From: Hungatella effluvii
GTDB taxonomy: Bacteria > Bacillota > Clostridia > Lachnospirales > Lachnospiraceae
NCBI RefSeq assembly: GCF_003201875.1
Contig: NZ_QJKD01000012.1
Coordinates: forward strand, 162,610 to 226,609
Direction of reading: 5' to 3'
Length of the DNA stretch: 64,000 nt
The notes beneath the pieces were generated by a model, which worked only from the letters and a program-made list of their open reading frames with translations, was not told the origin of the DNA and made no database searches. Shown here one piece after another: positions 50,976-58,877 of this stretch; the stretch's first letter is position 1; each line of letters opens with the position of its first letter. A program made the translations under genes and the position numbers.

Positions 50976-51332
50976 ATGAAACAGCGAAACGAATACACCT
51001 GCCCGCTGGAGCTCACCCACGATGCAATCAGGGGCAAATGGAAGCCCATCATCCTGTGGCAGCTGAACAAGGGCGGCAGCTCCCTCTCCTCTCTCAAAAA
51101 AGAAATCGCCGGCATTTCCCAGAAGATGCTGCTCCAGCAGTTAAGCGAGCTGGCCCAGTACGGCTTCGTTGGCAAGACTACCTACGACGGATATCCGCTG
51201 AAGGTGGAATACTACTTAACCGACCGAGGCAGGAAGATCTTTGAGGCGGTTACCATCATGCAGAGCGTTGGCATCGACATGATGACAGAAGATGGGCGGG
51301 AAGATTTTCTGAGAGAAAAAGGGCTGCTGTAG
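50976..51332 (+). CDS. HxlR-family winged-helix regulator
   Basis: A 118-residue MarR-like HxlR protein: CPLELTHDAIRGKWKPIILWQL (N-terminal Cys plus GKW signature) and AGISQKMLLQQLSELAQYGFVGKTTYDGYPLKVEYYLTDRGRK. The single N-terminal cysteine suggests a thiol/redox sensor, as in HypR/YodB relatives. CAGGAGG lies 8 nt before ATG 50976, 27 bp after araC. The downstream oxidase-like gene is the probable target. Confidence 0.93.
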   Translation: MKQRNEYTCPLELTHDAIRGKWKPIILWQLNKGGSSLSSLKKEIAGISQKMLLQQLSELAQYGFVGKTTYDGYPLKVEYYLTDRGRKIFEAVTIMQSVGIDMMTEDGREDFLREKGLL

Positions 51333-51402
51333 TTACAAAAAAGTGGGTACTGTTCACGCCCGTCTCACCGTTCTATAATGAGAAAAAAAGGAGGATTTAC
51401 AT

Positions 51403-51828
51403 ATGAAAGACGCCCAGAATACCGTAGGAAATATGCTTGACAAACAGAGTGTCTCATTTATCGGTTCCGTCTCCGCAGATGGATTTCCCAATGTCAAGGC
51501 CATGCTGCGGCCACGGAAACGGGATGGAATCAGAACCATCTATTTCACCACAAACACCTCTTCCATGAGGGTCGGGCAGTTCCGTGAAAACCCGAAGGCG
51601 TGTGTCTACGTCTGCGACAGCCGCTTTTTCCGCGGCGCCATGCTGACCGGAACCATGGAGGTTTTGGAGGACAGCGAGAGCAAGGAGATGATCTGGCAGG
51701 AGGGCGACACTATGTATTACCCAGGCGGAGTCACAGACCCGGATTACTGCGTCCTCCGTTTTACCGCCTTAAGCGGACGTTTCTACACCAATTTTCATTC
51801 CGAATGCTTCGAGATCCCGGAAGCGTAA
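51403..51828 (+). CDS. Pyridoxamine 5'-phosphate oxidase-fold flavin protein
   Basis: A 141-residue split-barrel FMN protein: VSFIGSVSADGFPNVKAMLRPRKRDGIRTIYFTTNTSSMRV (general PNPOx fold) and KACVYVCDSRFFRGAMLTGTMEV. It is more like general-stress/YzzA-type FMN-binding reductases than true PdxH. AAGGAGG lies about 9 nt before ATG 51403. It follows the HxlR gene, with a TATAAT at about 51375 between them, so it may have its own HxlR-controlled promoter. Confidence 0.88.
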   Translation: MKDAQNTVGNMLDKQSVSFIGSVSADGFPNVKAMLRPRKRDGIRTIYFTTNTSSMRVGQFRENPKACVYVCDSRFFRGAMLTGTMEVLEDSESKEMIWQEGDTMYYPGGVTDPDYCVLRFTALSGRFYTNFHSECFEIPEA

Positions 51829-51854
51829 GCGGCAGAAGGAATGTATCAACAAAA

Positions 51855-51914
51855 AACGAGGAAAGAGGCGGTCCGCGCAATTGCTGCGCGAATCGCTTCT
51901 TTCCTGTCGTTTTC
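51855..51914. terminator. Bidirectional terminator
   Basis: An interrupted stem AACGaGGAAAGAgGCG..CGCGCA/TGCGCG..CGCTTCTTTCCtGTCGTT with T-rich sequence beyond lies between the converging PNPOx-fold and PHP genes. Confidence 0.7.
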
Positions 51915-51935
51915 TTTCCTGCCGTTTCTATCTGA

Positions 51936-52661
51936 TCATACTCCCAACGGCCGGAGCAGGCAGTCCACAACACCTTTCATACTCTTTTCTTCAGCCTCGA
52001 TCGTAAGCTCGGGCTCATGAATATCCTCCAGATAATGGGCGTCGGAATTGCTGATAATCCGGCATCCGTTCAGATAGGGATTGGTCCGTTTCAGCTCATG
52101 CAGTTTTTTCAAATCCTTCACCTCCGCAGTCGTAAACTGACTGTCCGGAGGCACAAAACCTAAGTTGGAGACCAGACTGTTGGCCGTCTTGTCGATGTGA
52201 GCCGGAAACATCACCCCATCGTAGGAGCGCACCAGCTCCCACAGCCCGTCAAAGGAGATATCCGTGCTGTTGATCAGAAGATTTGGCACGGTTCCGTACA
52301 CTTCGTCTTCCTTATTATATAGCTGCTGTTTTCCAAATATTTCCTCATTGTTTGGAAAAGGGATAAGCCTGTCGTAAACGTAGGCATCGAAGGCCATGGC
52401 TGCCTCCAGGTTCGGAAAAAGGCAGACGGCGTGGACCTCCTCCGAAGTGTTGATCTCCATCCCGGGAACTGCCAGAACGCCGTATTCCTCAGCAAAACGC
52501 AGGACCGCCGGACAGTTTTTGCAGGAGTTGTGATCCGTCACCGCGATTACATCCAGCCCCTTTATGGCTGCCATCCCGACGATATTGCCCGGTGTCATAT
52601 CGTCATCCCCGCATGGTGATAAGCAGGAATGGATATGCAGATCATAGCTAAGGCTCTTCAT
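51936..52661 (-). CDS. PHP-domain phosphoesterase-like protein
   Basis: A 241-residue metal-dependent hydrolase of the PHP (polymerase and histidinol phosphatase) superfamily: YDLHIHSCLSPCGDDDM, VIAVTDHNSCKNCP, GMEINTSEEVHAVCLFP and the C-terminal SNSDAHYLEDI supply the metal ligands. ATG 52661 (AGGAGCGC just upstream) was chosen over the longer frame; it overlaps the DRTGG gene by 14 bp. PHP genes recur at the end of hydrogenase regulatory operons of Clostridia; the biochemical role there is unknown. Confidence 0.88.
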   Translation of the reverse strand: MKSLSYDLHIHSCLSPCGDDDMTPGNIVGMAAIKGLDVIAVTDHNSCKNCPAVLRFAEEYGVLAVPGMEINTSEEVHAVCLFPNLEAAMAFDAYVYDRLIPFPNNEEIFGKQQLYNKEDEVYGTVPNLLINSTDISFDGLWELVRSYDGVMFPAHIDKTANSLVSNLGFVPPDSQFTTAEVKDLKKLHELKRTNPYLNGCRIISNSDAHYLEDIHEPELTIEAEEKSMKGVVDCLLRPLGV

Positions 52662-53001
52662 GCGCTCCTGCCTGAAGCATGTTCCAGACGATGAGAGCCG
52701 CCTCAAATATGGGGACTTCCGTCTTAAGTACCGTAATCTCCTGATCGGCAGCTTTCTTTCTGGCCACATCATCGAGAGCGGCACCTTCCGCCATGATCAC
52801 ACAGGCTGCATCCGCCAGGGAGGCAACCGCCAGCGTATTCATATTGCCCATCACCGTCACCCAGGCGCATCCTTCAGGCGCGCGCCCCATGGCAATACTG
52901 AGTAAGTCACAGCAGAACGGCTTTGTGATTACCCGTTCCAGCCCCTTTCCGGTATTTACGACATCGAAGATGCCGCTGTCTATCAACTCCTGAACCGTCA
53001 T
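52648..53001 (-). CDS. DRTGG-domain protein 1
   Basis: A 117-residue DRTGG-fold protein (VVNTGKGLERVITKPFCCDLLS, AWVTVMGNMNTLAVASLADAACVIMAEG). It is a paralogue of the one at 54861-55208. DRTGG domains are found in phosphotransacetylase and CBS-type regulators and probably bind a nucleotide or metabolite. It lies fourth in the operon after the HydS-like protein, 18 bp on. Confidence 0.82.
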   Translation of the reverse strand: MTVQELIDSGIFDVVNTGKGLERVITKPFCCDLLSIAMGRAPEGCAWVTVMGNMNTLAVASLADAACVIMAEGAALDDVARKKAADQEITVLKTEVPIFEAALIVWNMLQAGAHEEP

Positions 53002-53019
53002 ATATTTTCTGCTCCTTCC

Positions 53020-54420
53020 CTATTCCTTTTCTTTCTCCTTCTCGTCCCGGCTGTCAAGCAGTGACATCTCGTCGGAAATTCTCTGAATGTATTCCGTCAT
53101 AACCTTTAGCATCTCGTAACCTTCGGCGTTGCCAGCCGCTATATCGTCCGCCAGGATCGACACCTCCTCGGACAGCTTATGTAAATTCTCTCTCAGGTAA
53201 TAGACGCAGTCGGACTCTACCGCCTCCCCGCGAACAATATCCTCGGCCAGCGCCTTGCAGGTCGGCGCGCCGCAGGAGCCGCAGTCCAGACCCGGCAGCT
53301 TCTTACAGAGCCGTTCCACCTGGTTGAGCCTCGCAAAGCTCTCCATCATGGTGTTCCCGAGATTAAACACCGGTTCGTACTGGACATCCTTCGTCCATTT
53401 AACAAGCTCCTCGGCATCGCCGTCGATATGACTTCTTGCCACCGGCATGTATTTGCGCAGCCTTTTCAGCTTGACCTCCGCCACATACGGGTTCTCTACG
53501 GTCAGCACGCCTCCGACGCAGCCGCCGTTGCAGGCGTTTAGCTCCACAAATTTCAAATTCGTAAACTTCTGGTCTTCCATGTCCTCCAGCACCCGGATGA
53601 CATTCTCGATCCCGTCGGCGGCCAGATACTCTTCCGTGAAGAGGCCGCTTGCCTCCCCGCCGCTCCGTCCCCAGCTGATGCCGATCTTTCCGGACGTCCC
53701 GATCTCCGGCGGATCGTCTCCCACCGCCTTCATGCAGGACAGCAGCTGCGGATATACATCCTTGATGGCAAGCACCCGGTCTACCTCGCTGTGGTCCGTC
53801 CCCAGAGGGGATTTTACATACGTCACCTTGGAAGGACACGGAGATATGAAAATGATCCCAATCTTTTCTCTTGGAAGTCCGGTCTCCTTCATGGCCTTCT
53901 CTGCTGCCAGGATCGCCGCCACCTCCACAGGGGGATTAAGCGGAAGGAGATTCGGAATCAGGTTTGGGAACCGGACCCGGATCAGCCGCACCACCGAGGG
54001 ACATGCCGTGCTGATAGCCGGAAGCCGGTCGGGATTCTCACTTAAGTATTCTCTGGTGGCCTCCGAGACCAGCTCGGCAGCCGCGCTCACCTCAAAAACA
54101 TCGTGAAAGCCCATCATCAGCAGGGCATTTAACACGATATTCACATCGTCTAAATTGTTAAACTGGCTGTATAAGGACGGCGCCGGCAGCGCCACCGTAT
54201 ACTCGTACTGTTTCAGCACATCCAGCTTGTCATACGTCGCATGCTTCGCATGATGGGGGCATACCCTGATGCACTCGCCGCAGTCAATGCAGAATTTGCT
54301 GTTGATCTGCGCCTTCCCGTTTCTCACCCTGATCGCCTGGGTCGGACACCGTTTGATGCAGTTAATGCATCCCATGCACAGGTCCGCATCCAGCCTGACT
54401 GAATGATAAAATTTATCCAC
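53020..54420 (-). CDS. [FeFe]-hydrogenase-like regulatory protein (HydS/HfsB-like)
   Basis: A 466-residue iron-sulfur protein. The N-terminal 2x[4Fe-4S] ferredoxin has CMGCINCIKRCP and CIDCGECIRVCP (about 15-60). The hydrogenase large-subunit-like domain (about 75-360) has degenerate H-cluster motifs: ISTACPSVV for TSCCPxW, ISPCPSKV for MPCxxKxxE, and NACNGGCVGG for ExxxCxGGC. A C-terminal 4Fe-4S domain (CGSCGAPTCKALAEDIVRG...SDC, about 385-420) is followed by a helical tail. The cluster cysteines are kept while active-site neighbours differ, so a sensory rather than catalytic hydrogenase is likely. The operon context with HATPase and DRTGG genes supports this. Confidence 0.87.
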   Translation of the reverse strand: MDKFYHSVRLDADLCMGCINCIKRCPTQAIRVRNGKAQINSKFCIDCGECIRVCPHHAKHATYDKLDVLKQYEYTVALPAPSLYSQFNNLDDVNIVLNALLMMGFHDVFEVSAAAELVSEATREYLSENPDRLPAISTACPSVVRLIRVRFPNLIPNLLPLNPPVEVAAILAAEKAMKETGLPREKIGIIFISPCPSKVTYVKSPLGTDHSEVDRVLAIKDVYPQLLSCMKAVGDDPPEIGTSGKIGISWGRSGGEASGLFTEEYLAADGIENVIRVLEDMEDQKFTNLKFVELNACNGGCVGGVLTVENPYVAEVKLKRLRKYMPVARSHIDGDAEELVKWTKDVQYEPVFNLGNTMMESFARLNQVERLCKKLPGLDCGSCGAPTCKALAEDIVRGEAVESDCVYYLRENLHKLSEEVSILADDIAAGNAEGYEMLKVMTEYIQRISDEMSLLDSRDEKEKEKE

Positions 54421-54435
54421 CTTCTCACCCCCAGA

Positions 54436-54861
54436 TTATACTATCTTCACCACCATCCGGACGGTTGTACCCACTCCCAGCGTTGTGTCAACCTCCAGCA
54501 CATCCGAATACTTCTTCATATTGGGGAGGCCCATGCCTGCTCCGAAGCCCAAAGAGCGCACTTCGTCCGGAGCCGTGGAATATCCGGCCTGCATGGCCAG
54601 CTCTACATCAGGAATTCCGGGACCCACGTCCGCCAGGATCATCTCGATCTCTTCCGGCGTTATGTTGACCGTAATCTCCCCGCCCTTCGCATGAATCACC
54701 ATGTTGATCTCCCCTTCATACATGGCAATGGCAACCTTTCTCACAGCGTCAGGGCTCACGCCCATCTGCTTTAACTTTCCCTTCACATCGCTGCTCGCCT
54801 CACCCGCCCTGGTGAAATCATCCGGCGATATGTGATAGTTCAGAGTGATAACATCATCCAT
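54436..54861 (-). CDS. HATPase_c anti-sigma-factor-like ATP-binding protein
   Basis: A 141-residue histidine-kinase-type ATPase without a kinase dimerisation domain: MYEGEINMVIHA (N-box), ILADVGPGIPDVELAMQAGYST (G1), RSLGFGAGMGLPNMKKYSD (G2) and GTTVRMVV. It resembles RsbW/SpoIIAB-type switch kinases. It overlaps the stop of DRTGG protein 2 by one base and precedes the HydS-like gene by 15 bp. It probably phosphorylates or binds a partner according to hydrogenase status (inference). Confidence 0.88.
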   Translation of the reverse strand: MDDVITLNYHISPDDFTRAGEASSDVKGKLKQMGVSPDAVRKVAIAMYEGEINMVIHAKGGEITVNITPEEIEMILADVGPGIPDVELAMQAGYSTAPDEVRSLGFGAGMGLPNMKKYSDVLEVDTTLGVGTTVRMVVKIV

Positions 54862-55208
54862 CAGATCGCACCTCCATGAAGCCCCGCTGAATAAAGCATT
54901 CCACAGGCCGAGAACATCCGGTGGCCGGTGGCCATCACAATTAAGTTTCGCTCCCTCGCCATTTCCAGCATGGCATCATCGGGCTTTTTCCCTCTGACAA
55001 AAACAAGACAGACAATATCCAGCATCTCCGCGGTACGGATCACCTGCGGATTACAGAGCCCTGTAAGCAGCACAGAATGATCCTTGGAAAATGCCAGCAC
55101 ATCGCTCATCATGTCGGAACCGCAGGCACTCCGCACTTCCACCTCCAAATGATCCTCACCGACCAGCACCCTGGCGCCCAGAATATCCTTTACATCTCTA
55201 GCAGTCAT
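54861..55208 (-). CDS. DRTGG-domain protein 2, first gene of the hydrogenase regulatory operon
   Basis: A 115-residue DRTGG-fold protein (LEVEVRSACGSDMMSDVLAF, LLTGLCNPQVIRTAEMLDIVCLVFVRGKKP, VMATGHRMFSACGMLYSAGL). It is related to the 117-residue protein later in the operon. AAAGGAG lies upstream of ATG 55208. It is divergent from hydC, with 387 bp of AT-rich DNA between. Confidence 0.83.
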   Translation of the reverse strand: MTARDVKDILGARVLVGEDHLEVEVRSACGSDMMSDVLAFSKDHSVLLTGLCNPQVIRTAEMLDIVCLVFVRGKKPDDAMLEMARERNLIVMATGHRMFSACGMLYSAGLHGGAI

Positions 55209-55595
55209 ACATACACTCTCCTTTTTGATGATTTTATCACTTCAGCCATGATATTCTTTTTCAATTCATAAGTAGATTATAGTAATTTTTCGAAGGAAAG
55301 GAAAGCCTTTTATATAATTTCTTTTATTTTTAGAATATTCCGGTCCTCTATCTGTTAAAAATACACAAAAGTCTGGTCTGTGTGCAGCCTGCCTGCCAAT
55401 GCCGAAAGGAACCGGATTACCGCCATTTGCTATATCCTACTACTTTTCTATGTAATAAATCATGAAATCAGTATATTTTTACCTATATATATCGTTATTT
55501 TTTTGTCGAATCTCTCCGAACCTATGGATTTTTTCTCAATATCATGGTAGAATGTTAGATACATTGCATAAGCAACAATTTAAGGAGGTTATAAA
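55209..55595. other. Divergent control region of the two hydrogenase operons
   Basis: An AT-rich region of 387 bp. On the plus side a TAGAAT (about 55548) could be the -10 for hydC, but its -35 is weak. I saw no clear Rex-type dyad (TTGTTAA...TTAACAA) and no coding sequence with a ribosome binding site. Confidence 0.4.
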
Positions 55596-56090
55596 ATGGC
55601 TTGCAAAAAACAAGGTGTCCTGTTTAGCGGGACAAAAGAGCAGGAAGACGCTTTAAAAAAAGTGATTTCCGAGCTTAAAGGCACGAAAGGCGCCCTGATG
55701 CCAATCATGCAGAAGGCACAGGACATTTATGGTTATCTTCCAATTGAAGTACAGACCATGATATCTGATGAAACGGGCATACCGCTTGAGAAAATATACG
55801 GTGTTGCTACCTTCTATGCCCAGTTTGCCCTCCAGCCAAAGGGTAAATATCAGGTTTCTGTCTGTCTTGGTACAGCCTGTTACGTCAAGGGCTCCGGCGA
55901 GATTTACAATAAGCTGGTTGAGCTTCTTGGCATTACCAACGGAGAATGCACTCCCGATGGTAAATTTTCCCTTGATTCCTGCCGATGCGTAGGCGCATGC
56001 GGACTCGCTCCGGTCATGATGATCAACGGCGAAGTTTACGGCAGACTGACACCCGATGACGTCCCTGGCATTCTTGCCAAATATGAATAG
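55596..56090 (+). CDS. hydC: NADH-dependent [FeFe] hydrogenase, NuoE-like subunit HydC
   Basis: A 164-residue thioredoxin-fold [2Fe-2S] subunit of the electron-bifurcating hydrogenase, passing electrons between the flavin subunit and its clusters. The cluster ligands are in VSVCLGTACYVKGS and DSCRCVGACGLAPVM (CxxxxC...CxxxC). LPIEVQTMISDETGIPLEKIYGVATFYAQF is the NuoE signature. AAGGAGG lies 7 nt before ATG 55596. It is first of five genes in the operon. Confidence 0.94.
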   Translation: MACKKQGVLFSGTKEQEDALKKVISELKGTKGALMPIMQKAQDIYGYLPIEVQTMISDETGIPLEKIYGVATFYAQFALQPKGKYQVSVCLGTACYVKGSGEIYNKLVELLGITNGECTPDGKFSLDSCRCVGACGLAPVMMINGEVYGRLTPDDVPGILAKYE

Positions 56091-56100
56091 TTAAAATCCC

Positions 56101-56658
56101 ATGATGACAGAAATTTCTTTAAATGTATTGGATGTAGCGGAAAATTCCACGAGAGCGGGCGCAGCGCTTGTCGCTATCACCGCAGCCGTCGACACTGCTT
56201 CCGACCTGCTGACTATCACCATAGCGGATGATGGATGCGGCATGACAGAGGAGCAGGCAGCTCATGTGACGGATCCATTTTTTACGACCAGAAAGACGAG
56301 AAAGGTAGGCCTCGGCATTCCCTTTTTTAAGTATGCTGCAGAGAGCACCGGCGGAAGCTTTACCATCGACTCAACTCCCGGTGTGGGAACCACGGTCACC
56401 GCAGTTTTCGGTCTTTCCCATATTGACCGGATGCCGCTTGGAGATATGAACGGAACGATAGAGACGCTCATTACATGCCATCCGGATACGGATTTTCTCT
56501 ATACATACCGCTATAACGATGCGTCATTTGTACTGGATACCAGAGAGTTTCGGGAGATTTTAGGGGATATCCCCTTTGACACCCCCGAGGTATCCGCCTA
56601 TATCAAGGAATATCTGGCAGAAAACAAACTTGAAACAGATGGTGGCGCGGTCATTTAG
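56101..56658 (+). CDS. HATPase_c protein of the hydrogenase operon (HydD-like)
   Basis: A 185-residue GHKL ATP-binding protein inserted between hydC and the 2Fe-2S gene: ENSTRAGAALVAITA (N-box), TIADDGCGMTEEQAAHVTDPFFTTRK (G1), VGLGIPFFKYAAESTGG (G2) and GVGTTVTAVF. There is no dimerisation/phospho-acceptor His domain, so it is not a full kinase. Such genes are common in this position in clostridial hydrogenase operons (general knowledge). Their role is unknown and could be regulation or maturation. ATG 56101 has no evident ribosome binding site, 10 bp after hydC, so translation may be coupled. Confidence 0.87.
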   Translation: MMTEISLNVLDVAENSTRAGAALVAITAAVDTASDLLTITIADDGCGMTEEQAAHVTDPFFTTRKTRKVGLGIPFFKYAAESTGGSFTIDSTPGVGTTVTAVFGLSHIDRMPLGDMNGTIETLITCHPDTDFLYTYRYNDASFVLDTREFREILGDIPFDTPEVSAYIKEYLAENKLETDGGAVI

Positions 56659-56682
56659 ACCGGCCGGAATTGGAGGAATAAC

Positions 56683-57060
56683 ATGAAGACTCTTGAAGAA
56701 TTAAAGGCAATCCGAGAGAAAATGCAGAGTCAGGTCAGCATGCGCGAAGAAGACCACGCACGCACCCGTGTACTGGTTGGTATGGCAACCTGCGGAATCG
56801 CCAGCGGCGCAAGACCTGTTCTTAATAAACTTTCCACACTCGTTCAGGAAAATAACATGACAGACCGTTTTTCCGTTACACAGACAGGCTGCATCGGCTT
56901 ATGCCAGTATGAGCCCATCGTCGAGATTCTCGAGCCTGGTAAAGAAAAAGTAACTTATATCAAGATGAACGCCGAGAAAGCGGAAGAAGTATACAAAGAG
57001 CATCTGATCGGCGGTCATATTCTGGAAAATTACACGCTGGGTTCAGCTGACATTAAATAA
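56683..57060 (+). CDS. Thioredoxin-like [2Fe-2S] ferredoxin domain protein
   Basis: A 125-residue protein with VGMATCGIASGARPV and TQTGCIGLCQYEPIVEI, the four-cysteine pattern of thioredoxin-like [2Fe-2S] proteins also found at the N-terminus of the NuoF-like subunit. It probably supplies an extra electron-transfer site to the hydrogenase complex. GGAGG lies 7 nt before ATG 56683, and the hydB start follows 12 bp after its stop. Confidence 0.88.
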   Translation: MKTLEELKAIREKMQSQVSMREEDHARTRVLVGMATCGIASGARPVLNKLSTLVQENNMTDRFSVTQTGCIGLCQYEPIVEILEPGKEKVTYIKMNAEKAEEVYKEHLIGGHILENYTLGSADIK

Positions 57061-57072
57061 GGAGGAAACAAG

Positions 57073-58860
57073 ATGTATCGTTCACATGTATTAGTTTGCG
57101 GCGGAACGGGATGTACTTCCTCCGGAAGCCAGCAGATTATGGTAGCATTAAGAGAAGAATTAAAGAAGCAGGGACTGGATGAGGAGGTTTCCGTCGTTCA
57201 GACAGGCTGCCATGGACTCTGTGCCCTTGGCCCGATTATGATCGTTTACCCGGATGCAACCTTCTACGCCATGGTCAAGGAAGAGGACATTCCTGAGATC
57301 GTAGAAGAACACTTATTAAAGGGACGTCCTGTACAGAGACTCCTCTATGATGAGACGGTTACGCCATCCGGCGTCAAGTCCTTAGGAGACACCGATTTCT
57401 ATAAGAAGCAGCACAGAATCGCACTGCGCAACTGTGGCGTCATCAACCCGGAAGTCATCGAAGAGTACATCGGTACCGGCGGATATCAGGCCCTCGGAAA
57501 GGTTTTAACCGAGATGACTCCGGACGATGTAATTCAGGTTCTGCTGGACAGCGGTTTGAGAGGCCGCGGCGGCGCCGGTTTCCCGACCGGACTCAAGTGG
57601 AAGCTGGCTAAAGGCAACGCTGCAGACCAGAAGTATGTCTGTTGTAACGCCGACGAGGGCGACCCCGGCGCGTTCATGGACCGTTCCGTTCTGGAAGGTG
57701 ATCCTCACGCAGTACTGGAGGCCATGACCATCGCAGGTTACGCCATCGGCGCTTCCCAGGGTTATATCTACGTTCGTGCAGAGTACCCGATCGCCGTACA
57801 GCGTCTGAAGATCGCCATTGACCAGGCCAGAGAGATGGAACTCCTGGGCGACGATATCTTCGGCTCAGGCTTCTCCTTCAATATCGATTTAAGACTCGGC
57901 GCAGGCGCATTCGTCTGTGGTGAGGAGACTGCCCTTATGGTATCCATCGAAGGCAACCGAGGCGAACCGCGCCCGCGTCCTCCGTTCCCGGCACAGAAAG
58001 GTTTATTTGGCAAGCCAACCATTTTAAATAACGTAGAGACCTGGGCGAACATTCCTCAGATCATCTTAAACGGACCGGAGTGGTTCTCCTCCATGGGAAC
58101 CGAGAAGTCCAAGGGAACGAAAGTATTCGCTCTCGGCGGCAAGATTCATAATACCGGCCTTGTAGAAGTTCCGATGGGAACCACACTGCGCGAGATCATC
58201 GAAGAGATCGGCGGCGGTATCCCCAACGGCAAGAAGTTTAAAGCGGCTCAGACCGGCGGACCATCCGGCGGATGTATCCCGGCAGAGCATTTTGATATTC
58301 CGATCGACTACGACAACCTGGTTGCCATCGGCTCCATGATGGGTTCCGGCGGTCTGATCGTTATGGACGAAGACGACTGTATGGTCGACATCGCCAAGTT
58401 CTTCTTAGAGTTCACGGTTGAGGAGTCCTGCGGTAAGTGTACCCCGTGCCGAATCGGTACGAAGCGTATGCTGGAGATCTTAGAGAAGATCACCAAAGGC
58501 CAGGCTACCATGGCTGACCTCGATAAGCTGGAAGAATTATGTTACTACATAAAGGCCAACTCGGCCTGCGCACTTGGGCAGACAGCACCGAACCCGGTAC
58601 TTTCCACATTAAAGTACTTCCGTGATGAATACGTAGCCCATATTGTAGATAAGACCTGTCCTGCAGGCGTTTGTAAGGCTCTTCTCTCCTATCATATCGA
58701 TCCTGAGAAGTGTAAGGGCTGTACGCTCTGTGCAAGGAACTGTCCTGCCAACGCAATTACCGGTACCGTCAAGAATCCGCATGTTATCGATGGCGATAAG
58801 TGTATCAAGTGCGGCGCTTGTATGGAGAAGTGTAAGTTTGGCGCTATCTACAAGAAATAA
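57073..58860 (+). CDS. hydB: NADH-dependent [FeFe] hydrogenase, NuoF-like flavin subunit HydB
   Basis: A 595-residue FMN subunit that oxidises or reduces NAD(H) and is the proposed bifurcation site. In order: thioredoxin-like [2Fe-2S] domain (CGGTGCTSSGS, QTGCHGLCALGP; about 1-115); NuoF core with the FMN/NAD loop GLRGRGGAGFPTGLKW and GAGAFVCGEETAL; SLBB region; 4Fe-4S site ESCGKCTPCRIGTKR; and a C-terminal 2x[4Fe-4S] ferredoxin (CKGCTLCARNCP, CIKCGACMEKC). TAAGGAGG lies 7 nt before ATG 57073. It overlaps the hydA frame only at its stop codon. Confidence 0.96.
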   Translation: MYRSHVLVCGGTGCTSSGSQQIMVALREELKKQGLDEEVSVVQTGCHGLCALGPIMIVYPDATFYAMVKEEDIPEIVEEHLLKGRPVQRLLYDETVTPSGVKSLGDTDFYKKQHRIALRNCGVINPEVIEEYIGTGGYQALGKVLTEMTPDDVIQVLLDSGLRGRGGAGFPTGLKWKLAKGNAADQKYVCCNADEGDPGAFMDRSVLEGDPHAVLEAMTIAGYAIGASQGYIYVRAEYPIAVQRLKIAIDQAREMELLGDDIFGSGFSFNIDLRLGAGAFVCGEETALMVSIEGNRGEPRPRPPFPAQKGLFGKPTILNNVETWANIPQIILNGPEWFSSMGTEKSKGTKVFALGGKIHNTGLVEVPMGTTLREIIEEIGGGIPNGKKFKAAQTGGPSGGCIPAEHFDIPIDYDNLVAIGSMMGSGGLIVMDEDDCMVDIAKFFLEFTVEESCGKCTPCRIGTKRMLEILEKITKGQATMADLDKLEELCYYIKANSACALGQTAPNPVLSTLKYFRDEYVAHIVDKTCPAGVCKALLSYHIDPEKCKGCTLCARNCPANAITGTVKNPHVIDGDKCIKCGACMEKCKFGAIYKK

Positions 58861-58877
58861 TGGAGGGAGAACGTATC

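Noticed and set aside
55209..55595. Rex-type redox operator in the hydrogenase divergent region
   Set aside because: Only a half-site-like CTGTTAAAAATAC was seen; no full dyad.
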